Notes: generated by a model not told the origin, from the sequence alone. A stretch of DNA of 64,000 nucleotides from Pollutimonas nitritireducens (GCF_002849615.1 NZ_PDNV01000004.1:186001-250000); one strand, 5' to 3'; shown: positions 49,521 through 59,773, counted from the stretch's first letter. Numbers and translations: made by a program.

Positions 49521-50672
49521 ATGATTGTTCAACCTCACTCCGACCGCAGTGCGGCCAACACCGTTGAGCAGGACCCCCGCTGGGCTGCCGTCCAGGCTCG
49601 CGATCCCGCTGCCGACGGGAATTTCGTCTATGCGGTCAAGACCACTGGCGTGTATTGCCATCCCAGCAGTTCGTCACGGCATCCCCACCCTGCCAATGTT
49701 GAGTTCTTCAGCACGCCGCAGGCCGCCGCAGCGGCGGGGTACCGCCCCAGTCGCCGCGCATCGCCGGATCACACGGCAATGGCAGCCCGGCGCGCCAAGC
49801 TGGTGGCGGACGCGTGCAGGTATATCGAAACCGCGTACAACATGCCGACCCTGGCCGACCTGGCCGCACGCGCCGACATGAGCCCGCCTCACTTCCACCG
49901 TGTCTTCAAGGCCGAAACCGGCCTGACTCCCAAAGGTTATGCCGACGCCCATCGCGCCGCAAGGTTGCGGTCGACGCTAACCCAGCCAGGTTCCATCACT
50001 GATGCCATCTACGATGCCGGCTTCGGATCAAACAGCCGCTTCTACGAAGCTTCAGATCGAATGCTGGGTATGCGGCCAAAAGATTATCGCGCCGGCGGTG
50101 TCAACACGCAGATTCGCTTCGCCGTCGGCGAATGTTCGCTGGGATCCATACTGGTCGCTCAGAGCGCAAGAGGCGTCTGCGCCATTTTGATGGGCGACGA
50201 TCCGGACCGGCTGGTTCGAGATCTGCAAGACCAGTTCCCCCGGGCCACCCTGGTCGGAGGCGATGCCGATTTTGAACGGCTTATCGCAGAAGTCGTCGGC
50301 TTCGTTGAGTCTCCTTGCGTCGGACTAAATTTACCGCTGGACGTGCGAGGCACTGCATTCCAGCAGCGCGTCTGGCAGGCTCTGCTCGAGATTCCCGCTG
50401 GCACGACCGCCACCTATACAGAAATAGCGTCGCGCATCGGGATGCCGACAGCCGTGCGCGCAGTGGCCAGCGCCTGCGGCGCGAACCGGCTGGCGGTCGC
50501 CATTCCGTGCCACCGTGTGGTGCGGCGCGACGGAAGCTTGTCGGGATATCGCTGGGGTGTGGACCGCAAACGCCAGTTACTGGAGCGGGAAGCCGCACTA
50601 CAACCTGATATGCCTGGGCATGGCGTGAACCAGACAGGGATCACCGAGGCCGACGTCGAACAGCGGCCATAG
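49521..50672 (+). CDS. ada: Ada-type alkylation-response regulator/O6-methylguanine-DNA methyltransferase with an altered zinc domain
   Basis: 383 residues with a GGAGG ribosome-binding site. The three-part Ada layout is complete: N-terminal methyl-phosphotriester domain (about 15-85), AraC-type helix-turn-helix (about 95-195) and C-terminal methyltransferase with PCHRV (Cys330) and GYRWGVDRK. In the N-terminal domain the methyl-acceptor Cys46 (VYCHP) is kept, but positions matching the other zinc ligands (E. coli Cys42, Cys69, Cys72) are Ser50, Ser77 and Ala80. O6-methylguanine repair should work; zinc-dependent phosphotriester repair and self-activation may not. It follows the amidase operon by 75 nt. 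Confidence 0.92.
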   Translation: MIVQPHSDRSAANTVEQDPRWAAVQARDPAADGNFVYAVKTTGVYCHPSSSSRHPHPANVEFFSTPQAAAAAGYRPSRRASPDHTAMAARRAKLVADACRYIETAYNMPTLADLAARADMSPPHFHRVFKAETGLTPKGYADAHRAARLRSTLTQPGSITDAIYDAGFGSNSRFYEASDRMLGMRPKDYRAGGVNTQIRFAVGECSLGSILVAQSARGVCAILMGDDPDRLVRDLQDQFPRATLVGGDADFERLIAEVVGFVESPCVGLNLPLDVRGTAFQQRVWQALLEIPAGTTATYTEIASRIGMPTAVRAVASACGANRLAVAIPCHRVVRRDGSLSGYRWGVDRKRQLLEREAALQPDMPGHGVNQTGITEADVEQRP

Positions 50673-50763
50673 GTCGGGCGCCGGCTCGTTCACGCGCCAT
50701 CCGGCGCGCAAGTCGTAGCGTTCTCGGCCAACGTGTTGCGTTCTTGCAGGGACAAGACGATGA

Positions 50764-51891
50764 TCAGTGCGGCACCGGACTGGCAAGTGGAAGATGGATG
50801 GTGACCGTAGTGCCACGTTGCTGCTGGCTTTCAATCGTCACGAACCCGCCCGAACTACTGGCCATGGCATAAGCCTGGCTAAGCCCGAAGCCGTGCCCCT
50901 TCTTGTCCTGCTTTGTGGAAAACAAAGGCTCGAAGACCCGTGGGATCAGATCTGGCGGGATTCCTATTCCGTCATCGTCAAACGAAATGCCTACGTAAGC
51001 GCCCGCCCGGACACCAAAATTGGCGGCACTGGCGTGATCCAGGTCCTGGACAGTCGTTGAAATAATGACGCGTCCGCCTTGAGACATGGCTTCGCGCGCA
51101 TTATCAATAATATTTGTCATTGCCGTGACCAACTGGTCAGGATCGACGCAATAACACCACGCCGATGGCGCAGGTGGAATCGTGACAACAACCCGGTCAC
51201 CGGCATGGCTTATGAGGTCAAGCTTAGCAGAAGCCATAAGCTGGTCTATGCCGACCACTTTCATTTCGGCCTCCGCGGGTTGGGAAAAGTCCATGAGATG
51301 ATGGGTCAGCGCGACACCACGTTCCACGCCATGGCTCATTGCGGAAAAAAGCCGATTCGCCCGCTCACCGTCAATATGCTCGCTGAGCATTTCAAGGCTG
51401 GCTCCGATCACCATCAGAAGGTTATTGAAATCGTGGGCGACCTCACGGGCCATATGGCCCAGCGATTGCATTTTTTCCGTGTGGCGCAGTTTTTCACGGG
51501 CAAGATGTTCGGGAGTTACGTCCGCCACAACACCAGCAATACCGGCGAGTTGCTCGGCGCGATAATAAGCCTGGCCCGTCAATCTGATCCAGCGTATGGT
51601 ATCGTCATCCACCCGTTGTATGCGCTTTTCGAGCGCGATCATCCCCTGTGAGGGTGCTTGTTCGAATGCCGCGGCCACCGAATCGCGGTCATCGGGAATG
51701 ATGCGGGCGAGAAGAACATTCAGAGGTGCCCTGCGGTCGGCACGAGTACTGCCCCATATCCTGTCGCACTCAGGCGACCGCCAGAGGCTGCCCGTTGCCA
51801 AGTCGAGATCCCAGCATCCTACGCCTGCGGCGCGCAGTGCATGCTGCACCAAGTCCGTTTCATTGCCTGGCTCTTGCGTTGGAGAAGTCAT
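50764..51891 (-). CDS. PAS-domain sensor histidine kinase
   Basis: 375 residues from the ATG at 51891 (a GTG just before is possible). A PAS domain spans about 17-130 (VGCWDLDLATGSLWRSPECDRIWG, then RWIRLTGQAYY). H-box EVAHDFNNLLMVIGASLEML lies near 153-172, N-box NIIDNAREAM near 264, then DDDGIGIP and FEPLFSTKQDKKGHGFGLS for the ATP lid. The HDFNNLL H-box belongs to NtrB-like kinases that often carry a receiver domain; none is attached here. No membrane segment. It is 27 nt downstream of the CheB-CheR fusion gene, so the two are probably one operon. Confidence 0.9.
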   Translation of the reverse strand: MTSPTQEPGNETDLVQHALRAAGVGCWDLDLATGSLWRSPECDRIWGSTRADRRAPLNVLLARIIPDDRDSVAAAFEQAPSQGMIALEKRIQRVDDDTIRWIRLTGQAYYRAEQLAGIAGVVADVTPEHLAREKLRHTEKMQSLGHMAREVAHDFNNLLMVIGASLEMLSEHIDGERANRLFSAMSHGVERGVALTHHLMDFSQPAEAEMKVVGIDQLMASAKLDLISHAGDRVVVTIPPAPSAWCYCVDPDQLVTAMTNIIDNAREAMSQGGRVIISTTVQDLDHASAANFGVRAGAYVGISFDDDGIGIPPDLIPRVFEPLFSTKQDKKGHGFGLSQAYAMASSSGGFVTIESQQQRGTTVTIHLPLASPVPH

Positions 51892-51918
51892 CACTGCGTA
51901 ATCCTTGACTTTTTCTGA

Positions 51919-54900
51919 TCAAGATCTCCGCTTGTGTATGGCTCCAAGCTTGGAGATCAACTCATCCATGGGTACCGGTTTGCACAATTGGTCGGTAAAA
52001 CCGACCGCACGCGCCTTTTCACTTTGCCCATATCCTGTTAATGCAATCGCCGGCACATCCGCGTTGCGGGCGCTTCTACGCAGGCTCGCCAACAATGTAT
52101 AGCCATCCATATTAGGCATGCCCAGATCAGACACTAGCACATCGAAATCGCCGCTATGCAAAAGTGCCAGCGCCTTCGAGCCATCGCTTGCGGTCGTTAC
52201 GATCGCGCCGCGCATTTCGCATAAGGCACTAAGCACATCCAATATTTCTTCCGAGTCATCCGCCAACAGAATGCGCATACCCTGCAGGCTGTGCTTCTGC
52301 GGCGCGCCGCCAACTGCTGCCGAGCGGGCTTCCTGCCTGCGTAGCGGCAACCACAGACTGAAGGTCGACCCGCGCCCTTCGCCTTCCGATGCCGCGGCCA
52401 CGCGACCTCCGTGCGCATTGGCCAGCTGATCTACGAGAGCAAGTCCAATGCCCAGCCCTGACCGGGCACGCGTTTCGTTGTGCTGCCGATTGACCTGCTT
52501 GAACATGTCGAAGATGCTGTCGAGAAACTCCTTCGCGATGCCGATGCCGGTATCATGCACGTCCAAACGAACCCAACAGCCATCCTCATGGCTCAGCGTC
52601 ACCGTTACGGTGCCTCCACTTGGCGTGAATTTCAAGGCGTTATTCAGCAAATTCCACACAATCTGCTCTATACGGGTGACATCGCCTTCGATGTTGAAGA
52701 TCGCGTCTTGATCCACACCTTCGATTACCAGCGTGATCTGACTATCGCGAGCCTGCGGCTGCATCGCTTCCACAGCCGAGGTGACAATGTCGGCCAGACT
52801 AATCAAACTTCGATTCAAAGTGAGCTTGCCGGTTTTCACCCGGGAAAGGTCAAGAAGATCGGCAATGATCTGCGCCTGGCTGCTCACGGACCGGCGTATG
52901 GAATCAACGGCCTTGACGGCATTTTTCGTGGCAAGCACTCCGGGGGAGCGCGAAAGCAGGTCGGCATTCAGCTGGATCAGGTTCAGGGGATGACGCAGTT
53001 CGTGGGACATGACTGCAATGAACTCATCCTTCAACATATTCGATGCCTGGGTTTGCTGAAGATGGGTTTGCTGTTCGTCTCGCTGCAACCGTTCGTTGGT
53101 GAGGTCGCGCGCAATTTTTGCATATCCGATCAACTTGCCGTCAAGCAGGGGATGGACGACCCCGCTGCAATAAAAACGCGAGCCGTCTTTACGGATATGC
53201 CAGCGTTCGTCGGCGGCCCGTCCCTCCTCGCGTGCCTTACGCAGCTCTTCCTGCGGGACACCGGAAGCACGGTCTTCAGGGGTGAAAATGATCTCGGACG
53301 GCTGCCCCAACGCCTGTGATGCCTCGTAGCCAAACATGAGTTCCGCCGCATGGTTCCAGTCCGTTATCCGGCCCGCCGTGTCCATCGTGATAAAGGCGAA
53401 CTCCGTTGTGCTGTCAACCAGCAGGCGTATACGCTCCTTGCTATCGCGCAGGCGTGCTTGCGCACGCCGCAATTCAGTGATGTCGACAAAGTTCACTACC
53501 GCACCGTCTATTCTATCTTCGGCGGTCCGGTATGGAAGGATACGGGCAAGATAGCTGCGGCCGTCGACACTGTGAACTTCCCGTTCAACCAGACGCAGGG
53601 TGTCGAACGCATGGGCCGCATCGGCCATTAAGCGCGGATACTCGAGCCGATGAGTAATATCCATCAGTGAGCGACCGATATCCGCCTGGATAAGGTTGAA
53701 CAGCGTGGTCGCTTTCGGCGTGAACCACTTGATCCGCATGTTCCGATCGACAAAGATGGTCACGATATCGCTGGATGATATGAGATTTTGAAGATCGTCG
53801 TTTATCTTGACGGTTTCAATGACCTTGGACTTGAGCTCATCATTAACTGTGGTGAGCTCTTCGTTCATCGACTGCAGCTCTTCCTTGCTGGTTTCCAGCT
53901 CTTCGGTCGCCGATCGCAACTCTTCATTCATTGCCTGGAGCTCCTCGTTCGAGGCTTTCAATTCTTCAGTAGACGTCTCGGAACTCTCGACCGTTTGCTG
54001 AAGCTGCTCGGCAAGAACCTGCACCTCTTGTTCCAGCGCCTGCAAGGCCTTATTGTGAAGCTCGTTCGGGGACTCGACCGCAACCCCGGTTGCCGACACT
54101 TCGTTTTCATCAAAAATCAGCAACACCAATTGCTTGTTCCATTCCGCGTCCTTGAAAGGCTGCACCACTATTCTTATGTTTACGTTCTTTTCATCCTGCC
54201 GGATCTGTAGGGTGCGAGTATGTGTCGGTTCCCGGGTCTTGAGCGCTTCCAACACCGCCATACGAAGATCCGCCCGCAATCTCGAATGAACCAGGGCGAG
54301 CACGTTATACGAAGGAACACCCCCTGCCTGACGCAGGAATCGGCCTGCCGCATGCGACAGGTGCACTATCTGGAAAGCCGGGTCGATCAGGATGCTGGGG
54401 GGGCCGTAGAGATCCAAGGCGCGTTGATGCGCACCCGAATAGGAGTGGCTCCTGTCGTGAATGACGCGTGCTGGCACCACGGCATGGGATGCCGTGGTCA
54501 GGGAACCTTGCTTTGCCGTATAGAAGGCCGGACTCACCGTCGCTGCGGTTGGCGTACTCCGATAGATACGATTCTTCTTGTCCACGACAGTAAATAGACC
54601 TTCGGCGGCGTCCGGCGTTTCAGACGAGCCAAGGAACAAGTACCCGCCGGGCCTCAACACCGAGTGAAAGACTTTCAGCACCTCGCGCTGCGCGTGGCGA
54701 TCCAGGTAAATAAGCAAATTTCGGCATGCAATCAACCGCAGGCGGGAAAAAGGCGGATCACGAAGCACATTATGCGGAGCAAACAGTATGCTCTCACGGA
54801 TGCTCTTTACAATTCCATAACGCGATCCTTCTTTAATGAAATATTGGCGCAAATAAGCCGGGGGAACATCCGTGACAATGGTTGCATCGTAAAGTCCTTT

Positions 54901-56106
54901 GCGTGCCATGGAAATCGCATGGTCGTCGACATCTGTTGCAAAAACCTGCGTCCTGACTGCGGTGCTTCGCAGTTTGGCTTCGGCGGCCAATACGATGGCC
55001 AGCGAATAAGCCTCTTCGCCTGTCGAACAGGCCGGGACCCAGATTCGGATATCACTTTGCTCGTCGGCGGCCTGCTGGAACAAGAGCGGCACGACTTCGC
55101 GCTCGAGCGCTTCGAACGCCTCGCGATCACGGAAGAAATTGGTCACGCCGATGAGCATATCGGCGAGTAACGGCGCAGTTTCGCTGTGCTGCCGTTCAAG
55201 GAGTGCCAGGTAGCCGGGCAGATCGCTGACCGCCGTGACCTGCATCCGGCGCTCAATCCGTCTTAGCACCGTGGCGCGCTTGTAGTATTGGAAGTTATGG
55301 CCGCTACGTTCGGCCAGCAGCTTCAGCACTTTGGCCAGGGCGGCTTCGGCTTCCCCAGCCTTTTCCTGGGATGTGGGCAAGCGGGAAATATCTGCGACCT
55401 TGTCTTCACATGGCAATTCGATACGTTGTGCATTCCTCCATAATTCAAGCAGTTTCTGCGGCATTTCGACCGCGGGCATGACGAAATCGACCACGCCATG
55501 GTCGATAGCGCTTTGCGGCATGCCATCGAATTCGGCGTCTTCGGGCAGCTGTGCGATGGTCAGTCCGCCTTGCTCTTTTACACGGGCCATGCCCACCGCG
55601 CCATCCGCACCGGTACCGGACAATACGATCGCAACAGCACGAGCTTTGTGCGCATCAGCCAATGTGCGGAAAAACAAGTCGATGGCAACCTGTCGCTGGG
55701 GGGGGCGGTCTGCCGCATTGACCTGGAGATGGCCGTCCACCATTTCCAGGTTCAGCGCAGGGGAAATTACATAAATGTGATTCTTTTCTATCGCGGCAGG
55801 AGCAGCCACCTCCAGCACAGGCATGCTCGTGACCCGTTGAATGATTTGGTCTACGTTGCTCTCGTGTCGGGGCGACAAATGCAGAATCACGACGAACGCC
55901 ATGCCGCAATCGGCAGGCATATTCTCAAAAAACCGCAGCAGCGATTCGAGTCCGCCCGCCGAGGCACCCAGCCCTACAACCGGAAACGGTAAAGGTCCCG
56001 GCGCGGCAGGCGCAGGTTTGTTTGTCACTGTCATGATCTGTTTATGTGCCATGGCTGTCTTGACATTGGGGCCAGCATCCCGCCCAGGGATGGAAGCCAA
56101 CGACAT
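51919..56106 (-). CDS. CheB-CheR-PAS-histidine kinase-receiver fusion
   Basis: 1395 residues. CheB methylesterase (about 40-225) has GLGASAGGLESL, HLSPRHESN and SGTGADGAVGMA, i.e. the Ser-His-Asp triad. CheR methyltransferase (about 245-510) has GVTNFFRDREAF and VPACSTGEEAYSLAI. A long Glu-rich coiled coil at about 670-780 has the EELKASNEELQAMNEEL pattern. Two PAS domains follow (about 790-1020), then HisKA with MSHELRHPLNLIQLNADLL, HATPase (VWNLLNNALKF, DTGIGIA) and a C-terminal receiver (LLADDSEE, phosphoacceptor in VSDLGMPNMDGY). No membrane segment. No che/mcp genes surround it, so a role outside classic chemotaxis is likely. Start is uncertain; ATGs at 56106 and 56052 both lack a clear ribosome-binding site. 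Confidence 0.93.
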   Translation of the reverse strand: MSLASIPGRDAGPNVKTAMAHKQIMTVTNKPAPAAPGPLPFPVVGLGASAGGLESLLRFFENMPADCGMAFVVILHLSPRHESNVDQIIQRVTSMPVLEVAAPAAIEKNHIYVISPALNLEMVDGHLQVNAADRPPQRQVAIDLFFRTLADAHKARAVAIVLSGTGADGAVGMARVKEQGGLTIAQLPEDAEFDGMPQSAIDHGVVDFVMPAVEMPQKLLELWRNAQRIELPCEDKVADISRLPTSQEKAGEAEAALAKVLKLLAERSGHNFQYYKRATVLRRIERRMQVTAVSDLPGYLALLERQHSETAPLLADMLIGVTNFFRDREAFEALEREVVPLLFQQAADEQSDIRIWVPACSTGEEAYSLAIVLAAEAKLRSTAVRTQVFATDVDDHAISMARKGLYDATIVTDVPPAYLRQYFIKEGSRYGIVKSIRESILFAPHNVLRDPPFSRLRLIACRNLLIYLDRHAQREVLKVFHSVLRPGGYLFLGSSETPDAAEGLFTVVDKKNRIYRSTPTAATVSPAFYTAKQGSLTTASHAVVPARVIHDRSHSYSGAHQRALDLYGPPSILIDPAFQIVHLSHAAGRFLRQAGGVPSYNVLALVHSRLRADLRMAVLEALKTREPTHTRTLQIRQDEKNVNIRIVVQPFKDAEWNKQLVLLIFDENEVSATGVAVESPNELHNKALQALEQEVQVLAEQLQQTVESSETSTEELKASNEELQAMNEELRSATEELETSKEELQSMNEELTTVNDELKSKVIETVKINDDLQNLISSSDIVTIFVDRNMRIKWFTPKATTLFNLIQADIGRSLMDITHRLEYPRLMADAAHAFDTLRLVEREVHSVDGRSYLARILPYRTAEDRIDGAVVNFVDITELRRAQARLRDSKERIRLLVDSTTEFAFITMDTAGRITDWNHAAELMFGYEASQALGQPSEIIFTPEDRASGVPQEELRKAREEGRAADERWHIRKDGSRFYCSGVVHPLLDGKLIGYAKIARDLTNERLQRDEQQTHLQQTQASNMLKDEFIAVMSHELRHPLNLIQLNADLLSRSPGVLATKNAVKAVDSIRRSVSSQAQIIADLLDLSRVKTGKLTLNRSLISLADIVTSAVEAMQPQARDSQITLVIEGVDQDAIFNIEGDVTRIEQIVWNLLNNALKFTPSGGTVTVTLSHEDGCWVRLDVHDTGIGIAKEFLDSIFDMFKQVNRQHNETRARSGLGIGLALVDQLANAHGGRVAAASEGEGRGSTFSLWLPLRRQEARSAAVGGAPQKHSLQGMRILLADDSEEILDVLSALCEMRGAIVTTASDGSKALALLHSGDFDVLVSDLGMPNMDGYTLLASLRRSARNADVPAIALTGYGQSEKARAVGFTDQLCKPVPMDELISKLGAIHKRRS

Positions 56107-56225
56107 TCAATCAGTCATTGTTGCACAGCCCGCCGCCACAGATCAAAGCTATGAATCTCTTGGCCGCGGGCATGGCACATGCTCGCGTTCATGGCACATG
56201 ACCGACCACCTCCCAAGGAGACACA

Positions 56226-57581
56226 ATGCGTCGTCCCATTGGTTTTCGCGCGCCCCTACTCGCCTCGATACTCAGTCTTACCGGGTGCGCCGATATGTCG
56301 AAACTGCCCGAAAGTGCTGCTTACGGGCCGGACCCACAGCTTCCGGAGCCACGCCGACAGAAAATTCCCACGGTACATGTTGCAAAAGCAATAGGCTGGC
56401 CACCGTCAGCGGCACCGACGCCTGCGCCCGGATTGGCCGTACAACGCTTTGCCGGCGACCTGCAACACCCTCGCTGGCTCTATGTCCTCCCCAATGGCGA
56501 CGTGCTCGTCGCGGAATCCGACGCGCCGTCGAAGCCAGAGAAGAACAGAGGCATACGCGCCCGTATCATGGATCGTGTGATGAAGTATGCAGGATCTCGT
56601 ACTGTGAGCCCGGATCGCATCACCCTGCTGCGTGATGCGAATGGCGATGGAATCGCCGAAGTACGCAGTTCGTTCCTGGAGGGCCTGAGCTCGCCATTCG
56701 GGATGGAACTGGTCGGTGACTTCCTGTATATCGCCAACACTGACGCACTGCTGCGCTTTCCGTATACTCCTGGCACCCTCAAAATCAACGAACCAGGCGT
56801 GAGAGTCACTGATTTGCCGGGAGGTCCGATCAATCATCACTGGACTAAAAACGTTATTGCCAGCCCCGACGGCACCAAGCTGTATGTCGCCGTGGGGTCG
56901 AACAGCAATGTCGGGGAAAACGGCATGGCTAACGAGGAGCGTCGCGCCGCGATTCTGGAAGTCGATGCGATCAGCGGGGTGTCGAAAGTATTTGCCTCCG
57001 GCCTGAGGAACCCCGTCGGCATGGCCTGGGAACCAGTGACCGGGGTGCTATGGACGGTGGTCAACGAGCGCGATGAAATAGGTAGCGATCTGGTGCCCGA
57101 TTACCTGACTTCGGTGAAACCTGGCGGATTCTATGGGTGGCCCTATAGCTATTATGGCAACCATGTCGATCCGCGGGTACGTCCTTCTGATCCCGCGCAG
57201 GTAGCCAGAGCGATCAAACCGGATTACGCGCTTGGCAATCATACGGCTTCGCTTGGACTGACCTTCTACCAGGACCGGCTGCTGCCTGAGCGCTATTGGG
57301 GCGGCGCGTTCATAGGACAGCACGGCTCCTGGAACCGCAAGCCCCATAGCGGGTATAAAGTCGTTTTCATCCCATTTTCCAAAGGACGTCCCTCAGGACT
57401 GCCCGCTGACGTACTCACGGGCTTCCTGAACGAGAATGGAGAGGCCCAAGGCCGGCCTGTCGGCGTGGTCGTCGACCGTGATGGGGCACTCCTGGTTGCG
57501 GACGACGTGGGCAATACCGTGTGGCGGGTCACTCAAAAACCGGGACTGCCTGTTATGGGGAGCACCATCCCGGTGATGTAG
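56226..57581 (+). CDS. L-sorbosone dehydrogenase-like (PQQ sugar dehydrogenase fold) lipoprotein
   Basis: 451 residues with AAGGAG ribosome-binding site. The signal peptide ends in a lipobox, SLTGC, with Cys21 the presumed lipidated residue. The beta-propeller has [22 protein letters not shown] near 80-101, [53 protein letters not shown] and [16 protein letters not shown], matching sorbosone-dehydrogenase/Gdh-like soluble proteins. PQQ-dependent oxidation of a sugar aldehyde is the family expectation; substrate untested. Its 3' end overlaps the convergent SDR gene by 49 bp. Confidence 0.87.
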   Translation: MRRPIGFRAPLLASILSLTGCADMSKLPESAAYGPDPQLPEPRRQKIPTVHVAKAIGWPPSAAPTPAPGLAVQRFAGDLQHPRWLYVLPNGDVLVAESDAPSKPEKNRGIRARIMDRVMKYAGSRTVSPDRITLLRDANGDGIAEVRSSFLEGLSSPFGMELVGDFLYIANTDALLRFPYTPGTLKINEPGVRVTDLPGGPINHHWTKNVIASPDGTKLYVAVGSNSNVGENGMANEERRAAILEVDAISGVSKVFASGLRNPVGMAWEPVTGVLWTVVNERDEIGSDLVPDYLTSVKPGGFYGWPYSYYGNHVDPRVRPSDPAQVARAIKPDYALGNHTASLGLTFYQDRLLPERYWGGAFIGQHGSWNRKPHSGYKVVFIPFSKGRPSGLPADVLTGFLNENGEAQGRPVGVVVDRDGALLVADDVGNTVWRVTQKPGLPVMGSTIPVM

Positions 57582-58528
57582 CTAGAACATACCGGCGAGG
57601 CCAGGAATACATAGGCAGGCGACAATTCTTCTGGCTGGGCCGGCCGACCCAGCGCGGTCTTAGCGCCGAACGATGGAAGTTTTTCGGCCGGCTTGTCGGC
57701 CGGGTTCAGCGGTGTCCATACGGGACCCGGAGCCACCGCATTGACCCGTATCCCCTGCTTTGCAAGATTCGAAGCCAGCGACATCGTAAAAGCATGGATC
57801 GCCCCTTTTGTGGTCGAATAATCCAGCAGTTGACCCTGTCCTTGCAAGCCGGTGACGGACCCCGTATTGATTATCGACGAGCCCTCCTTGAGATGGGGCA
57901 ATACCGCGCGTGCCATATAGAAATAGCCATACACATTAGTGCGCATGGTTTCATCGAAGCGCTCATCGGTGATGTCAAGCAGGGAATCCGCGTGTTCCTG
58001 GAATGCCGCATTATTTACCAGAATATCGATCTTGCCAAAGGCGCCTACCGTCTTTTCCACCGCGTCGCGACAAAACGCAGGATCTTTCACATCGCCCGGA
58101 ATCAGGATGCACTGTTTGCCTTCAGCCTCGACATGACGGCAGGTGTCCCTGGCGTCCTCGTGTTCGTTCAAGTACACGATCGCTACGTCGGCGCCCTCGC
58201 GCGCAAATAGCACGGCGACGGCACGGCCTATGCCCGAATCTCCTCCTGTGATGATCGCCGATAGTCCATCAAGCTTGCCGCTGCCTTTATAGGCCTCAGC
58301 CAGAAATCTCGGCTTCAGATCGAGATCCTGTTCACGTCCTGGTTTTTCAAGGTGCTGCGCTGGCAAGGGTGGAACTGGATAATCGCGTGCCCCAGCCTGG
58401 GACACGCTGTTCTCGTCCGATGGTTCCCCTTTCTTCTGTTTCGCCGCATCCCGTTGGTCCTGTTCATCCTGGATGCCGCGCTGTTTTTGGGCCGTCCTGT
58501 CGGCAGCATCGCTAGTATCGTCTGTCAT
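57533..58528 (-). CDS. SDR family oxidoreductase (YghA-like, long N-terminal region)
   Basis: 331 residues. The first 90 or so are polar and disordered ([20 protein letters not shown]), then the Rossmann core starts at about 90: [32 protein letters not shown] and [11 protein letters not shown] (catalytic Tyr-x3-Lys). LPITGSPGF is an unusual C-terminus. This YghA/GsiB-type branch is often stress-induced. The preceding gene on the same strand (DUF4142) ends 9 nt before it, so they share an operon. Substrate unknown. Confidence 0.9.
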   Translation of the reverse strand: MTDDTSDAADRTAQKQRGIQDEQDQRDAAKQKKGEPSDENSVSQAGARDYPVPPLPAQHLEKPGREQDLDLKPRFLAEAYKGSGKLDGLSAIITGGDSGIGRAVAVLFAREGADVAIVYLNEHEDARDTCRHVEAEGKQCILIPGDVKDPAFCRDAVEKTVGAFGKIDILVNNAAFQEHADSLLDITDERFDETMRTNVYGYFYMARAVLPHLKEGSSIINTGSVTGLQGQGQLLDYSTTKGAIHAFTMSLASNLAKQGIRVNAVAPGPVWTPLNPADKPAEKLPSFGAKTALGRPAQPEELSPAYVFLASPVCSSYITGMVLPITGSPGF

Positions 58529-58537
58529 GAGAGCTCC

Positions 58538-59104
58538 TTACTTGGCAGGGTCCACTTTCTGTTTCAATGTCCTGGCCATTTCCAGATGCTCCTGGAGCGC
58601 GGGCAGCTTCTCGGCTGCAAAGGCCTTGATCTCCGGATCCTTTGCTTCAGCCGAAGCTTCCTGGAACAGTTCCACGGCATCCTCGTGGGCGGCTACGCCG
58701 ATCTGATTCACATAGCGTTTATCGAAGGAATCGTCCATTGCGCTCAAGGCCTTCAGCTTAGTCCTTTGGACCAGCGACGGTTCCGTAGGCAGCGTATAAC
58801 CCTTGCTCCTGGCCAGCGTTTCAAGCTCCTTGCCCACCTTGGTGTGATCGGCGATCATTTTCTCGGCAAATGCCTTTACGTCGGCATCGGTGGCCTTGTC
58901 TTGCGCCAGCTTGCTTCCCTGGATTTCCGTAAACCCGGACTGTGCTGCGGATTCCAGGAAGTCCTCATCGTTGTCGTCGAGCTGTGCGGCCGCGCTTTGA
59001 CCTGCCGGTGCCGGAGTGGTGGGCGCCGCCTGCGCCATGAGTGCGCCGCATAGTGTCATGGAGCCATAGGCAAAGGTACTGATGACTGCTGTACGTAGGT
59101 TCAT
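58538..59104 (-). CDS. DUF4142 periplasmic protein
   Basis: 188 residues with GGAGAG ribosome-binding site. The signal peptide ends near residue 26 (GALMAQAAP). The mature four-helix ferritin-like domain has ESAAQSGFTEIQGSKLAQDKA, DVKAFAEKMIADHTKVGKELETLA, and QIGVAAHEDAVELFQEAS with the conserved His and Glu residues. The family is linked to stress and envelope functions without a defined activity. It is followed by the SDR gene in the same operon. Confidence 0.87.
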   Translation of the reverse strand: MNLRTAVISTFAYGSMTLCGALMAQAAPTTPAPAGQSAAAQLDDNDEDFLESAAQSGFTEIQGSKLAQDKATDADVKAFAEKMIADHTKVGKELETLARSKGYTLPTEPSLVQRTKLKALSAMDDSFDKRYVNQIGVAAHEDAVELFQEASAEAKDPEIKAFAAEKLPALQEHLEMARTLKQKVDPAK

Positions 59105-59209
59105 CGGTCTCTCCTGTCGCTAAAAGGATTGTGTCTCGCAATTAGCAATTTACGGTCCCGCAGCGAGTGAGGAGGACAATCGGCCACGGATTCACGTCAT
59201 CCCTGGCCG

Positions 59210-59680
59210 TCAATCCACCTTGCGGTCCAGCAAGGTATGCAACGCCAACCCAACTCCAAAGGCAACGTAGACGACAAAGAGGGATTTTTTGCTCAGCTTG
59301 CGCTCGAATCCGGGGGTAAGGCGCTCGGGGGTGCATTGCATGTCGACGGCACATGCAAGTGCTGAGACTGTCAGCGCATCGGTGATAGCCTGCGTCTTCG
59401 TGGACGCCCTCCCGTGCCTGAGTGCCAGCTTTTCATAGAAGACAGCCCAGAATATCGAGGCGGCATGATGAATGGCGTAGCCGGCAAGGCTGTAGCGCAG
59501 GCTCGCCTTATGCTGACGCAGGGCCTTGTCTTTCCATAGCCAGTGGCTGACCGCATTCACCGGAGCGATGGCGCTGCGGGTGTCTCGCACTCCGCCTGCC
59601 AGCAATGCCACACTGGAACCCAGGCTCGCATAAGAGCCGGATACCATCGCCCGCTTCAACAGTTTTACGATTGATTTCAT
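59210..59680 (-). CDS. Conserved hypothetical membrane protein
   Basis: 156 residues with AGGAG ribosome-binding site. Three or four hydrophobic segments: about 13-33 (YASLGSSVALLAGGV), 66-85 (LAGYAIHHAASIFWAVFYE), 97-115 and 133-150 (FVVYVAFGVGLALHTLL). The His-rich AGYAIHHAAS is notable. No family assigned. It sits upstream of DUF4142 on the same strand, 105 nt away, in the stress-type gene cluster. Confidence 0.75.
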   Translation of the reverse strand: MKSIVKLLKRAMVSGSYASLGSSVALLAGGVRDTRSAIAPVNAVSHWLWKDKALRQHKASLRYSLAGYAIHHAASIFWAVFYEKLALRHGRASTKTQAITDALTVSALACAVDMQCTPERLTPGFERKLSKKSLFVVYVAFGVGLALHTLLDRKVD

Positions 59681-59773
59681 ATCTGACTCCTGGCCAGGAA
59701 CGCTTCAACCTGGAATAGCAATTTACGAACCTTCCGTGCCACGGACTGTTCGACTCAATGAGACGAGGCCAAT

